Both the position numbers and the translations under genes were made by a program. This document shows positions 9,719 through 20,895 of a stretch of 26,695 nt of DNA, piece by piece. This DNA comes from Larix sibirica (Eukaryota > Streptophyta > Pinopsida > Pinales > Pinaceae), in contig NWUY0300028329.1 of the NCBI GenBank assembly GCA_004151065.3, positions 22,687 through 49,381 on the forward strand. Reading direction: 5' to 3'. Within the stretch, counting starts at the first letter, position 1, and every line of letters begins with the position of its first letter. The notes beneath the pieces are model-generated. The model searched no databases. It had not been told where the DNA came from and was given only the letters and a program-made list of their open reading frames with translations.

Positions 9719-11704
9719 TCACCTTCATTGAAGTTTAGAACTTACCTAGAAATGAAAGCCATGGGGTAGCATTTGAAACAAGAGAAGATTTGCAAGGTTA
9801 TATTGGAGGAATGATGTTGGAGATCAAAAATATCACTCTATCATCTCTACCATTCATTTCCCTCTTGCTTACTTGTGCTCCTTCCTAAATGAATCAAGTG
9901 TTCTTCATTCACCATTGTTACAAAGAGCTTTTACGAAGGAAAAGGACCCATCCCAAAGAGAGTGTTGGATCCCACTTGCCTCCAATCACTCTTCCCATGT
10001 GCTATTACACATTTTTATGCTTCTCCATTGGACTACTATATGGGTATTGTTGTTTCCCTCAACTTCTTGTGTTTAAATGGCATTCTTTTAGTTAATCTTG
10101 TTATAATTGTTTGCATGCTTCTTGTTTCTTTATTTTATGTTACAATATCCTTGTGTTTGTCCTATAGTAAACCATTGTCAGTTGTCTAACTCACAGTTTT
10201 GTTAGAATAGGGGGTTTTTCTCACCAATTTACCAAAATCCCCAAAACACCTTTCCTTGTGTTGCATGTCATGTTGGGCATATGTCTTCCCAACTTGCGAT
10301 GTGCACCCAATTGCCTAAGCAATCCTACCTACGTAATAAGGTGTTGCACCCACAAGTCAAGGAAATTCTGCCTAGCATGCCCATGGACCAAGGAACGTTC
10401 GTGATCCAATCCATTGTGTGGTCTTTCTAAGAAACCGAAATGATGGCATCCATCTTGCTACCATACTTAGACAAATCGCTTTGCCATCTCTTTAACACTT
10501 AGACATGCCTTATCATTATGCAAGGCTACCTAAAACATACTCGTCTAACATTACAACCTATTGTCACAATTAACCAAGTTTGCCAACGACCTTCTCAAAC
10601 AAATAGATGGAGATGCCCATTGCCAAGTTCAAAGCAAGGTCCTAACAACCCTCGCCTTCTCTTTTGAAATAATTCATGTTAGGGAAGGGGATATCAAAAT
10701 TGTTACTTCACCTTATGCTCACTCTTCACGGTTTTCTTCCAACATTTTATTCTATTATAACTAAGCATGTTAAGTGAAATAGTAATAAAGTCACGTGACA
10801 CTCTCTCTCTAAATATAAATATGAAGTGATGAATTAATGTATTTTTCAAAAGGTTGTTCAATAACTAAATCTTTATGTTCAATCTAGAAAGGATTTGAAG
10901 TAAAAGCGTGGAAAAAGGATGCTCGATATGACTTTAGAGGAATATCATGAAAGACTTCTCAAACATTTTGATGCCTTTGGAATGATTATGAAATGACCAG
11001 CTAGGACTGCAATACAATTTATATGACACGCGTGCATTCAAAAAGTTGGAGTGACTTTCGGTATTAGAACAAACTCTGGGGCAGAATCATGGCAGTGTTG
11101 AAATTAAAATGATGGCCTTGCTATAGCTTGGCCTTTAAGGAAGAAGACATTCTCTTCTTCATGTTTTCCAAAAGTGAACATTGGAGGCTATCATTTCCAT
11201 TGCTTTTTTAAACATTCAAATTGCTTACTTGACCACCCACAACAAACTCATGAGAATTATAATTCTTTTTGGATACTTCCAGCACAAGGGATTTGGATAT
11301 GATGGGAAAAAACAACTTAGGGTTTCGTTGATTTTGAACAGATTTCACAGATAATCCTAGAGACAGCGATCATCAACTTTGCAAGATATGTTTTCCATGA
11401 TGCATTATGGCGATTGGAAGATATGTTTTCCCTCATTTGTGAAACTTTGACTCAGATGACAACATTCAAGAATTACTCATTAAAGTGTTTGATTTCAAGG
11501 ATATTTGCAGGGCCTACACATAAACATTAGGGTGGAAGGGCCACATAGCCCACTCCAATTCTCATCTTTGGGGTGCTTGTGTATCATTTTTTATTCTTTT
11601 TACTTTTATACGCGTATTGTCACATTGCATATATTTTTCAAAGACTTTTGTTTTATTTCATTTCACATTTTCCTAGACACTTTACGCTGTGCATATCACA
11701 ATCA

Positions 11705-11748
11705 CACTCCCTTCACCTTTTTCCATCACTCCCTTCACCTTTTTTTCA
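11705..11748. repeat. Two-copy short duplication, 23-bp period
   Basis: TCACTCCCTTCACCTTTTT-type units are repeated in tandem. The same pair recurs in the second copy of the large repeat at about 13844-13887. Confidence 0.7.
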
Positions 11749-11777
11749 TAATTATTGGACATATTTAACTCAAAATA

Positions 11778-11808
11778 CTATATATATTATTATATATATA
11801 TATATATA
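11778..11808. repeat. TA microsatellite, copy 1
   Basis: An imperfect TA run, interrupted by TATTAT, near the end of copy 1. The corresponding run in copy 2 (13917-13943) is uninterrupted and differs in length. Along with one T/A difference just downstream, it is the only divergence I could see between the copies. Confidence 0.85.
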
Positions 11809-11855
11809 AAAGTTGCACAATATTTTATATGAATATGGATTTTCGAAACTAGGTT

Positions 11856-11856
11856 N
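11856..11856. other. Single ambiguous base at a probable scaffold join
   Basis: This is the only N in the window. It sits exactly between the two copies of the 2.14-kb repeat, preceded by the last base of copy 1 and followed by one unmatched A and the first base of copy 2. A one-base N is a common way to mark a contig join of unknown or zero gap. Confidence 0.9.
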
Positions 11857-11857
11857 A

Positions 11858-13912
11858 TCACCTTCATTGAAGTTTAGAACTTACCTAGAAATGAAAGCCA
11901 TGGGGTAGCATTTGAAACAAGAGAAGATTTGCAAGGTTATATTGGAGGAATGATGTTGGAGATCAAAAATATCACTCTATCATCTCTACCATTCATTTCC
12001 CTCTTGCTTACTTGTGCTCCTTCCTAAATGAATCAAGTGTTCTTCATTCACCATTGTTACAAAGAGCTTTTACGAAGGAAAAGGACCCATCCCAAAGAGA
12101 GTGTTGGATCCCACTTGCCTCCAATCACTCTTCCCATGTGCTATTACACATTTTTATGCTTCTCCATTGGACTACTATATGGGTATTGTTGTTTCCCTCA
12201 ACTTCTTGTGTTTAAATGGCATTCTTTTAGTTAATCTTGTTATAATTGTTTGCATGCTTCTTGTTTCTTTATTTTATGTTACAATATCCTTGTGTTTGTC
12301 CTATAGTAAACCATTGTCAGTTGTCTAACTCACAGTTTTGTTAGAATAGGGGGTTTTTCTCACCAATTTACCAAAATCCCCAAAACACCTTTCCTTGTGT
12401 TGCATGTCATGTTGGGCATATGTCTTCCCAACTTGCGATGTGCACCCAATTGCCTAAGCAATCCTACCTACGTAATAAGGTGTTGCACCCACAAGTCAAG
12501 GAAATTCTGCCTAGCATGCCCATGGACCAAGGAACGTTCGTGATCCAATCCATTGTGTGGTCTTTCTAAGAAACCGAAATGATGGCATCCATCTTGCTAC
12601 CATACTTAGACAAATCGCTTTGCCATCTCTTTAACACTTAGACATGCCTTATCATTATGCAAGGCTACCTAAAACATACTCGTCTAACATTACAACCTAT
12701 TGTCACAATTAACCAAGTTTGCCAACGACCTTCTCAAACAAATAGATGGAGATGCCCATTGCCAAGTTCAAAGCAAGGTCCTAACAACCCTCGCCTTCTC
12801 TTTTGAAATAATTCATGTTAGGGAAGGGGATATCAAAATTGTTACTTCACCTTATGCTCACTCTTCACGGTTTTCTTCCAACATTTTATTCTATTATAAC
12901 TAAGCATGTTAAGTGAAATAGTAATAAAGTCACGTGACACTCTCTCTCTAAATATAAATATGAAGTGATGAATTAATGTATTTTTCAAAAGGTTGTTCAA
13001 TAACTAAATCTTTATGTTCAATCTAGAAAGGATTTGAAGTAAAAGCGTGGAAAAAGGATGCTCGATATGACTTTAGAGGAATATCATGAAAGACTTCTCA
13101 AACATTTTGATGCCTTTGGAATGATTATGAAATGACCAGCTAGGACTGCAATACAATTTATATGACACGCGTGCATTCAAAAAGTTGGAGTGACTTTCGG
13201 TATTAGAACAAACTCTGGGGCAGAATCATGGCAGTGTTGAAATTAAAATGATGGCCTTGCTATAGCTTGGCCTTTAAGGAAGAAGACATTCTCTTCTTCA
13301 TGTTTTCCAAAAGTGAACATTGGAGGCTATCATTTCCATTGCTTTTTTAAACATTCAAATTGCTTACTTGACCACCCACAACAAACTCATGAGAATTATA
13401 ATTCTTTTTGGATACTTCCAGCACAAGGGATTTGGATATGATGGGAAAAAACAACTTAGGGTTTCGTTGATTTTGAACAGATTTCACAGATAATCCTAGA
13501 GACAGCGATCATCAACTTTGCAAGATATGTTTTCCATGATGCATTATGGCGATTGGAAGATATGTTTTCCCTCATTTGTGAAACTTTGACTCAGATGACA
13601 ACATTCAAGAATTACTCATTAAAGTGTTTGATTTCAAGGATATTTGCAGGGCCTACACATAAACATTAGGGTGGAAGGGCCACATAGCCCACTCCAATTC
13701 TCATCTTTGGGGTGCTTGTGTATCATTTTTTATTCTTTTTACTTTTATACGCGTATTGTCACATTGCATATATTTTTCAAAGACTTTTGTTTTATTTCAT
13801 TTCACATTTTCCTAGACACTTTACGCTGTGCATATCACAATCACACTCCCTTCACCTTTTTCCATCACTCCCTTCACCTTTTTTTCATAATTATTGGACA
13901 TATTTAACTCAA

Positions 13913-13947
<35 letters not shown>

Positions 13948-13990
13948 TTGCACAAAATTTTATATGAATATGGATTTTCGAAACTAGGTT
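11858..13990 (+). repeat. 2.14-kb direct repeat, copy 2 (starts at the N)
   Basis: This copy begins two bases after the N and matches 9719-11855 throughout, including every short open frame before the microsatellite. It then continues without a break into the unique sequence from 13991. If the duplication is an unmerged overlap, this copy is the same genomic DNA as copy 1 and should be counted once. Confidence 0.95.
13917..13943. repeat. TA microsatellite, copy 2
   Basis: A pure TA run of about 13 units matching the interrupted run in copy 1. The length difference is what polymerase stutter, read error or an allelic difference would give. Confidence 0.85.
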
Positions 13991-14033
13991 GGTATAGAAA
14001 ATAGACTCCCAGAATTTAAGGAAACATGGGAAT

Positions 14034-14057
14034 TATATATATATATATATATATATA
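14034..14057. repeat. TA microsatellite followed by a GA-rich run
   Basis: About 12 TA units, then AAGAAAGAGAGATAGAGG. It lies 44 bp downstream of the duplicated block and is not part of it. Confidence 0.85.
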
Positions 14058-14706
14058 AGAAAGAGAGATAGAGGTAATGGAAGAGTATTAGGTAGACAAT
14101 GTTGTTAAAAAAGGTTTTAAGGTGTTTGTAAAGAGGGAATAATTTATTCAATTTACTAGTGTGGTAAGGGTTTTTGGTTTTTTTTTCTATTGAGTAGATT
14201 TTCTTATGAAGCAAAGAATTAAAGTTGAGGGTATTGAAAAAGTATTAATGTTATCAAAATTTAGACATGTAAAAATTGAGACTAGGTTGGCACTTCTTCG
14301 TCATTAGTAATGAGTGGTAAGATATAAATCTTCCCTCTATAGAGAAGCTTCTACTCTTTTATGTTTGATAATTAGGTAGATAAGGATGCAATTTAAAATC
14401 GGGGTCCACGGAGCTTTGCATCTTCTAAATTGGTTCTAAAACCTTAGAACAATAATTTTGACTCAAATCAGACTTCACTGGATTTATCACTTGTATGGGT
14501 TCGACCGACATGTTTATCATTCCGCAATCATAGGATTTTTTTATTGCTTGGAGATTGTTTGCGATCATCTCATGGAGTAGATCCAAGAACCTTAGAGTGG
14601 ATGGGGATCGTGTGAATCATGATTTTGGCCTTTATTGATGATGGGTTTCCATAGGAAATGGCATTTGAATGAAGAGATCATTAATGGGTTGAGCAGGACA
14701 TAGACT
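14058..14706. other. Spacer, nothing recognised
   Basis: Short frames only and no motif. The minus frame at 14807-14592 overlaps the plus-strand pseudogene-like frame described next and has no feature of its own. Confidence 0.45.
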
Positions 14707-15201
14707 ATGAGAAATTCCCATTTCATTGGCAATTCTACTTTTCTCATGGGCATATGTTTAGGCCTTATCCCAAAACAGAATTGGATTTGAGGAATATTTC
14801 CACACATCCAAGAGATGATGGAGGTAGAGGTAAGTGATCATGTTGTCCTTGAATCACGTTCTTCTTGGAGAGGTGGGGAAACTTAGGTTCCTCATTCAAG
14901 ATCTGAGAGCATTGTCGATAAGGTCCCGCTGGAGGGGAAGCTTGATGAGACTAAGTGGATAGAAAGAGGAGATGAATCCAAAGGCAGAGAATTAGTGGAA
15001 CTAGATATGGTAGTAGTTGCTCCTTTGATTAGTGATGTGGTCAAATCTCCTTTGGAAGTTGTGGTAAATATTGGTGGAGTGGCCTTGGATGTATTTCAAT
15101 TGGATGGTGAAGGAGGAACAATGGGATTTTGGTTTTTTTATTCATATGTGAAAGAAGGGTTAGGAAGTCTTTGCATCATTAAATCCTTGGGTTTTCACTA
15201 G
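14707..15201 (+). pseudogene. Possible decayed coding fragment, family unknown
   Basis: One plus-strand frame stays open from the ATG at 14707 to 15201 apart from two stops (a TGA near 14789 and a TAG near 14885), unusual for this AT-rich window. The last 68 codons are uninterrupted (14995-15201). They are acidic and Val/Gly-rich, with segments such as ELDMVVVAPLISDVVKSPLE and VVVNIGGVALDVF. The codon mix looks more protein-like than that of the surrounding frames. I do not recognise the family. A retroelement ORF (LINE ORF1 or gag spacer) is possible, and chance is not excluded. Confidence 0.3.
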
Positions 15202-16209
15202 TTAATGAAAATTGGATGAAGTTGGGGGAATAATTGTGCTAGGTTCCCTTGTTGGTGAATGGTAGGTTGTTGGTGATAGGCTTCAATGCTTCAAAGTTGT
15301 CCCTAACACTTCTGTCATTGTTAGTGTAAATTTGTATGGGTGATTTTTTATTGAACAATCCATCCTATTGCAATATTACGAGAGTTATTGGGCAAAGCCT
15401 TATATCCTTCGAGTCCAATCTCATATGCCATTCTAAGGTAGTTCCTTCATCATCTATTTCAAGTTGATTTATGGTGGATGACATGGTGGCTCTGATTCAA
15501 CCATGGGTGGAAGCTCCCATTAACTACTCATTAGGGGATATTGTATCCCAGCTTATTGAGAATGCCAATCCATTTCCCTCAACACTGAATCATGAGGGTT
15601 TTAGGTCAGTGTTTATCAAATTGGTAATCTCAAAAAAATTTCAAGTCAACGTTAATCTTAGTTCAAAGTCAGATCAAAAGCAAAATTTCCCTTCATTTTC
15701 ATTGATGGTAACTTCATCCCCAAATTGAGATTTAAATGTGATGTTTATCTCATGTAAGAATGGAAAATAATTAAAAATAAAATTTGATCCCACCATTTTA
15801 GAGATTTCACTACCTTCCCTACCTTTTATCTCTTGTATTGGGATCTTGAAAAGTCATGGGAAAATGTAGAAGGGTGATTTTAAATTTTGGGACATGACCC
15901 ATGCAGGTATTTGGTTATGGACGGGACACAATGCCAAGTCTTTGTTGATTTATGTTTTTTTTTTTGGCATACTTTTATCATATGTATTTTCCACCTTTGG
16001 CATTATAATTCAAGGTTCTCATGAGCCTACTATTTGGATATGAAAATATGACAGATGCAAGAAATTATAGGTTTTTATCTAACTTAAAGAATGAACAAGC
16101 CATGGCTTGCCTTTTATTGTATGTTTTTCAAAATAAATGTGATTTGTATCTCATTTGAACAATGTTACTTAATAAATGAAATTACCATATTTGTTTTGTT
16201 CAAAATAAA

Positions 16210-16216
<7 letters not shown>
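15202..16216 (+). other. Spacer with one weak open frame
   Basis: The frame at 15471-15728 (85 codons: MVDDMVALIQPWVEAPINYS at the start) reads somewhat like protein and lies downstream of the possible pseudogene on the same strand, so it might be part of the same decayed unit. I found no motif in it. The remainder is AT-rich with nothing recognised. Confidence 0.3.

Positions 16217-16272
<56 letters not shown>
16217..16272. repeat. Compound microsatellite (TG)16(AG)12
   Basis: Sixteen uninterrupted TG units (16217-16248) are followed directly by twelve AG units (16249-16272), preceded by a short TA run. Both tracts are perfect, which suggests high mutability and a length that differs between individuals. 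TG/CA runs can take up Z-DNA and AG runs H-DNA. Confidence 0.95.
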
Positions 16273-16273
<1 letters not shown>

Positions 16274-16615
16274 ATTTAATAATATAATTAAAAAAATTAT
16301 AAATATATATCTTAATATCTATATATATTGGGGTTGGCAGGTCTGGGGGGTTATCTATGACCCTAGTGGACAAAAAGAAATAGAATTTGCATAGGTTTTG
16401 GTGAGATGTGCCAATAACAAGGTGGAGGTGTTAGCAGTTTATTAGGGAATAATCCAGTTAAAAAAAGAGGATAAACATAGGTAACAACAATCAAATACTT
16501 CTTTGCTATCATTCAACCATTTTTCTATCAACCCCTCTTCAAAATTTAAATTTGCATTAGCTCACCTAAAGGATCATTGGTTTGTTGCATCACTTTGATT
16601 CTATCTCTTGTTTCC
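16273..16615. other. Spacer, nothing recognised
   Basis: AT-rich at first, then mixed composition. No gene or motif is supportable. Confidence 0.45.
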
Positions 16616-16728
16616 AAGTTTTGAGAAAGTTAAATGTTGAGGCCAATTTACAAAGCAGGCATGGCTCAAACAAGTTTTGAGAAAGTTGAATGTTGAGGTC
16701 AATTGACAAGCCAAGCATGGCTCACATT
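16616..16728. repeat. Two-copy tandem duplication, 56-bp period
   Basis: AAGTTTTGAGAAAGTT(A/G)AAT begins at 16616 and 16672. Both units continue with GTTGAGG(C/T)CAATT and end in GCATGGCTCA. About seven differences separate the copies. Confidence 0.8.
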
Positions 16729-17960
16729 GAGTAAAGGGTTTTAAGGATAAATGGGGGGTTGCATATAATGTTTCCTTTCCTTAGTCACTTTGTAATTATG
16801 CATGAAGTTTCTAATGGAATACAAATGATTTGTATTAAATTCTTGATGAGATGGGCAATTGCTTTTCCTGTCACACTCATTACTAACCCCCATGGGGACA
16901 ATGCGCAAGCTTGTGAAGGATTTGATGGGTGGATGACATTTCATATGTGAGTTGGATCTATAAAGGTCCATGGTTATCTATTTTGTCTCTATATTTATCT
17001 CTTGGAGCGTTGCTATATGGAGAGCCATTTGGGCAATCACGTACAATCATGACTTGGATATCATTGGTGTCCCTCCTTGGCATTTCTAGGTTTTCTCTTA
17101 TGGCTCATAGGTTGTGTCTATCAGCTTTGGTGACCTTTCTTAGTGCTTTGGGGTTTTCTCTTGGGGCTCCTTAACCATTGGTCTATTCATGTTGGTGTGG
17201 AATTATCTTTGTAGTGTTTGCGGTGGTTTTTTGTGTATTTTGGTTGGTATCTATTGGATTTCAAGGGACACATATTAGAACTACAATGAGGCACTACCAT
17301 TGCAAGAATAGATGGTGTGTATTATGCAAAATAAAGGAAATTCATAGGGATTTGTAGAGGTGTACGAAGAATGTGGTGAGAGTCCAATGTAGCATCACTA
17401 ACTCAAATTTTAGATGGTATGGATTGTAGGAATAATGGGAAAGCAAATAAAGGAATGATAATAAAACATGAGATGATTGTACCATGGAGACTACTTCACA
17501 AATATTGGATTTAAAGGAATCTGAGCATGAATTCACATTTTTATGATTATTTCAAATGGGGAATATCTCTAGTTGGAATCCCAACATGGCTCTATGAAAT
17601 CTCTAGTCCCTCAAATTGTGGCCCATCTTCATTTTCCACACAATATTATGTATCTCATCGTCCTTCATTTACAACAGTTGTTGTATATGTGTCCTCAGAA
17701 GCTCAATTAGGGAGTGTGGATCTCATCAATCATCAAGTTAGGGAGGTCCCAATGGGAGGTGGTTTGTTGGTACATTAATTGGAAGAAGACGAGAAAGAAA
17801 GAGGTGAAGACATGGACTTTTAGGTTTGATTATATATTGAGGGCCCCTCCTTGGGTAGAAAGATTAGTCATATATTTTAATTTTCTTATATATATTGTAG
17901 GGGATTTTGTTGTCATCTCAATTTACAAATCTTATTTATATAAGATCTAATATATCTAAA
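16729..17960. other. Spacer with weak open frames, no gene recognised
   Basis: Plus-strand frames at 16929-17174 (81 codons, strongly Leu/Ser-rich) and 17527-17778 (83 codons, with WGISLVGIPTWLYEISSPS and a C-terminal VREVPMGGG) are slightly more protein-like than the background. They have no recognised motif, no consistent neighbour in frame and no supporting splice structure. They could be remnants of a retroelement. Confidence 0.35.
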
Positions 17961-18161
17961 TTTATAACAAACATTCTAAAATATAATTATTCTTTTTTAA
18001 GTAAAAATAAATATCAATATTAACTTTAAAAACAATATTAAAATTTATATACAATTCCAAACAATATTTTAATTAAGAAAAAAAACCTAAAAACTAATCA
18101 GATATAGAACACTTAAATATTATGTTTAGAACTAATATAACATTTATTATTATTCAAAAAT
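17961..18161. other. Very AT-rich spacer
   Basis: Almost only A and T, no open frame and no repeat array. Confidence 0.5.
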
Positions 18162-18235
18162 ACAATCAAAATAACTATCAACCTTATATTATAATACAAT
18201 CAAAATAACTATCAACCTTATATTATAATACAATC
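18162..18235. repeat. Two-copy tandem duplication, 34-bp period
   Basis: ACAATCAAAATAACTATCAA begins at 18162 and 18196, the two units are identical over the full 34 bp, and a third unit begins at 18230 but diverges after ACAATC. The lack of differences suggests a fairly recent event. Confidence 0.85.
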
Positions 18236-18272
18236 TAAATCTATATAATTTATATTATATATAAAACTATTA

Positions 18273-18367
18273 ATTCATCTAAATTGACCGAAGTGCCCAT
18301 TGGGCATTGGTGTAATTTTATTCATCTATATTGACTGAAGTGCCCATTGTGCATTGGTGTAATTTTA
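18273..18367. repeat. Two-copy tandem duplication, 47-bp period
   Basis: ATTCATCTA(A/T)ATTGAC starts at 18273 and 18320. Both units contain GAAGTGCCCATTG(G/T)GCATTGG and end with TGTAATTTTA. Only a few substitutions separate them. Confidence 0.85.
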
Positions 18368-18467
18368 ATGTTTGGAGGGATAATTGAAAATGAGTCATAT
18401 GTTATTTGTGTAAAATTTTCCAAGTTTTAAGTAGGTAGGTCCTATAATGTCTCATGAAAAAAAGTTC

Positions 18468-18561
18468 CAATTTTATTTAATGATGATGCTAAAATTATTT
18501 TATAACTATCACTACAATTTTATTTAATGATAATGCTAAAATTAATTTATAACTAACATTT
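18468..18561. repeat. Two-copy tandem duplication, 47-bp period, unrelated unit
   Basis: CAATTTTATTTAATGAT(G/A) begins at 18468 and 18515, and both units run through ATGCTAAAATTA(T/A)TTTATAACTA. The sequence differs from the 47-bp unit 100 bp upstream, but the period is the same. Confidence 0.8.
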
Positions 18562-19767
18562 TACTAAAACATTACTCAAGTTGGCCTTAATGATTACATG
18601 CAACTTGATTTATGAATAATGAACTTTCACAACAAAATCATTATAACATTATAGTCATATCTCTCTAATGATCTCTTTGAACTATTGCCATGTTAAGATA
18701 AAGGTCTTTGTATGATTGGATTCACATGCTAAATGCAAGTTATCTTAAGTTCACATTTCTCTAATGAGTTTTGAATTTAAAATGCTATGTTGTTTTAAAA
18801 AGTGAAAGTGAACATTAAGTGGTAATTGTCAATTTAATTATTTTTTAAATAAGTGTTGAATTTGAGATTCAGTATTGAAAGTGATTAACGAAGGAAAATT
18901 GTCAAGTTCAAATATTTGAGATATTATGTTGATTCATGCGCAAGGTTAGAATTTGATAGGCAAATTGTCCACCAATGAGCATTTTGCTTATCAAATATAG
19001 TTGATAATCTCATGCATCAGTTTTGCTAAATGATCAAATGCTTGTCCATAAAGTATTTTTGACGTTAAACTTATTCCTAAAACGTCATTGATTTTTGTTA
19101 ATAAGTATCAGGACAAGAATGTACATTGGAGTAATTGCATGTTGTCACTATCATTAACTATGGTACTAGTTATCAATAATTACTACTTGGTCTTCACTCA
19201 AGAAACACACCACCAAAGGATTTCAAATTGGAAACTAGTTGTTTAATGTTCCATGCAGATCATAGTGTCGTTCATCTTAAACGTTGTTTTACAAAGTCAA
19301 ACCAAAACAAAGAGCAATTCATTAGTGTATCAATTTCTCATTTCAAAATTATTCTTTTCAAATTAACACCATAAAGTCTCCTAAAACCAAAAAAATTTAA
19401 ACTATGGCAACCTTTTTACTATTTAACATGTTTATTAAACTTGAAATAGAAACCTTAAAAAAACAATACAATTGAAGACCCCAAAATATAAAGAGGCATA
19501 AACAGAAAAAAACAAAAAGACAAATTGTTACTATTACAATGTACTATTAAAAGACTGTATCTCTTTTCATTGTTGATAATGATTTAAAAGCAAGACCATA
19601 GTAATTTTTCTATTCAAATATTTGTAATTCTAAACACAAGCATAACATAAACCTATACAAAATCAATTTTTTAATTAGACCTCTTTAGCTACTAAAATTT
19701 GAGGTGTGTTAATTGCATGGCATGTTTTTCCTCAATTATTCTCATTATTACGATTTTATATATATTA
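18562..19767. other. AT-rich spacer, nothing recognised
   Basis: Stops are dense in all six frames, with no frame of 60 codons. No RNA gene, array or element end was seen. Confidence 0.5.
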
Positions 19768-20500
19768 TGACAGCCTCAAAAATATTGCCAAAGCTTCAAT
19801 TTCTTAAAATCACAACTCATGAATTTATTAATAAAATTTAAAATTTCAAAAGTGTCGTGGTGCAGCGAATAAATATAATTTTAATATTGTATTTTTAAAT
19901 AAAACTTCAATAATGATGAATACTAATTTACCCAAAGCGTTTTGAGAAGGTAATACATAAACTTAAAACATCATAAAAAAAACTTATTTATTTTTAACGT
20001 CTAATGTTGTTTGCAAATCCCTACACGGCTCACGAGTGAAAATGACTATGGAAGAAAAGTTTGGTATTAATAAAAATTCATGTCATAATTAAAATTTATT
20101 TTATTTTTAAATTCGTAAACGGACATCTTATCATGTAAAAAATGAAATTAAGATAGATTTTCATAAGTTCAAAACAATTTAAAATTTGGTTTATTTTCAT
20201 TATTTTTATTAGCATCGTACATATAATGTGACACGTAATACATGACACGAACACTTTAATTATTACTTAGATCAAACAAATACTTAGTTGTTATAATAGT
20301 AAGTTGTGTGTATATTTATAAAATAACATTCAAGAATATGTGAGGCGTAAGTTTTTTAATGATTTTGGTTTAAGTTTTTGAATGATTCAATGTATAACAG
20401 GTTGTTTTTTAAATAAACACTAAAGATTATAAGGTTATATTATTTTAATAGGATTTTTTTTGTAAAGTTGTAGTAGTATATTAATTCCGAGAGTAAAAAA
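19768..20500 (+). mobile_element. Possible LTR remnant
   Basis: The plus strand has TGACAGCCTCAAAAATATTG from 19768, followed at about 19853-19872 by GTGTCGTGGTGCAGCGAATA and then a long AT-rich part with CACGGCTCACGAG at about 20023-20035. This combination recalls LTRs of chromovirus-type Ty3/gypsy elements as I remember them. I found no matching partner LTR, primer site or target-site duplication, and the right-hand end is arbitrary. It may be unrelated AT-rich DNA. Confidence 0.25.
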
Positions 20501-20679
20501 ATACATCAAAAGTTATATGTCTATCAGCAGTTTGAGGTGGCCTAAAGTAGTGAAGCCACCATCCCAGGTGCTCAAAGATATTGAAAAAACTAATTTATAT
20601 CAAAAAAAGGTCATAGAGAGTAGACCTGCCCAATAGTAGTTATGGGTCTGGTTCAAAATATACATAGGGGCCTTCACAT

Positions 20680-20895
20680 GTCTTCTAGGAGTTTGCTTCA
20701 GCATAGTGCAGGTCTGGCGCTTCTTCCACTATGGGGCAACTTCCAAAGAAGTCTTCAACCATCCCTGGAGAGGGGAAAGTGGGTGACAGAGGTCTAGTGT
20801 TGCAGCCTCGGGGTGTGAGACCATTCCCCATATCCTCGTTGCTACCATTCTGCGGAGGGCCTATAGTGGTAGGCGTTGCAGAAGGGAAGGGTCAA
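20680..20895 (-). pseudogene. Pro/Ser-rich continuation in another frame
   Basis: Shortly after the stop of the previous piece, a different minus frame is open to a TAG near 20694. It includes PSATPTTIGPPQNGSNEDMG, then SPTFPSPGMVEDFFGS and IVEEAPDLHYAEA. The codon and residue mix matches the preceding pieces, so the same coding sequence appears to continue after a further frameshift. No motif was recognised. Confidence 0.3.

Larger units (their letters stand above)
9719..11855 (+). repeat. 2.14-kb direct repeat, copy 1 (ends at the N)
   Basis: Bases 9719-11855 match 11858-13990 almost perfectly with a constant offset of 2139 bp, until the TA microsatellite near the end shortens it to 2135. 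The short open frames inside are repeated residue for residue in copy 2 up to the microsatellite. The copy ends exactly at the single N (11856), and its match in copy 2 continues straight into unique sequence. That is how the end of one contig overlapping the start of the next would look. The block itself has no recognisable gene. Its frames of 67-87 codons have no motif. Confidence 0.95.

Noticed and set aside
9873-10095. Overlapping open frames repeated exactly at 12012-12234, looking like a duplicated small gene pair
   Set aside because: They are the same DNA seen twice because of the 2.14-kb repeat. They have no motif, and conservation between copies says nothing about coding.
14490-14506. 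GGGTTCGACCGAC considered as a tRNA B box
   Set aside because: No A box or cloverleaf halves are found upstream at a workable distance.
17960-18260. AT-rich DNA considered as a replication origin or matrix attachment region
   Set aside because: Only base composition supports it, and similar stretches occur throughout the window.
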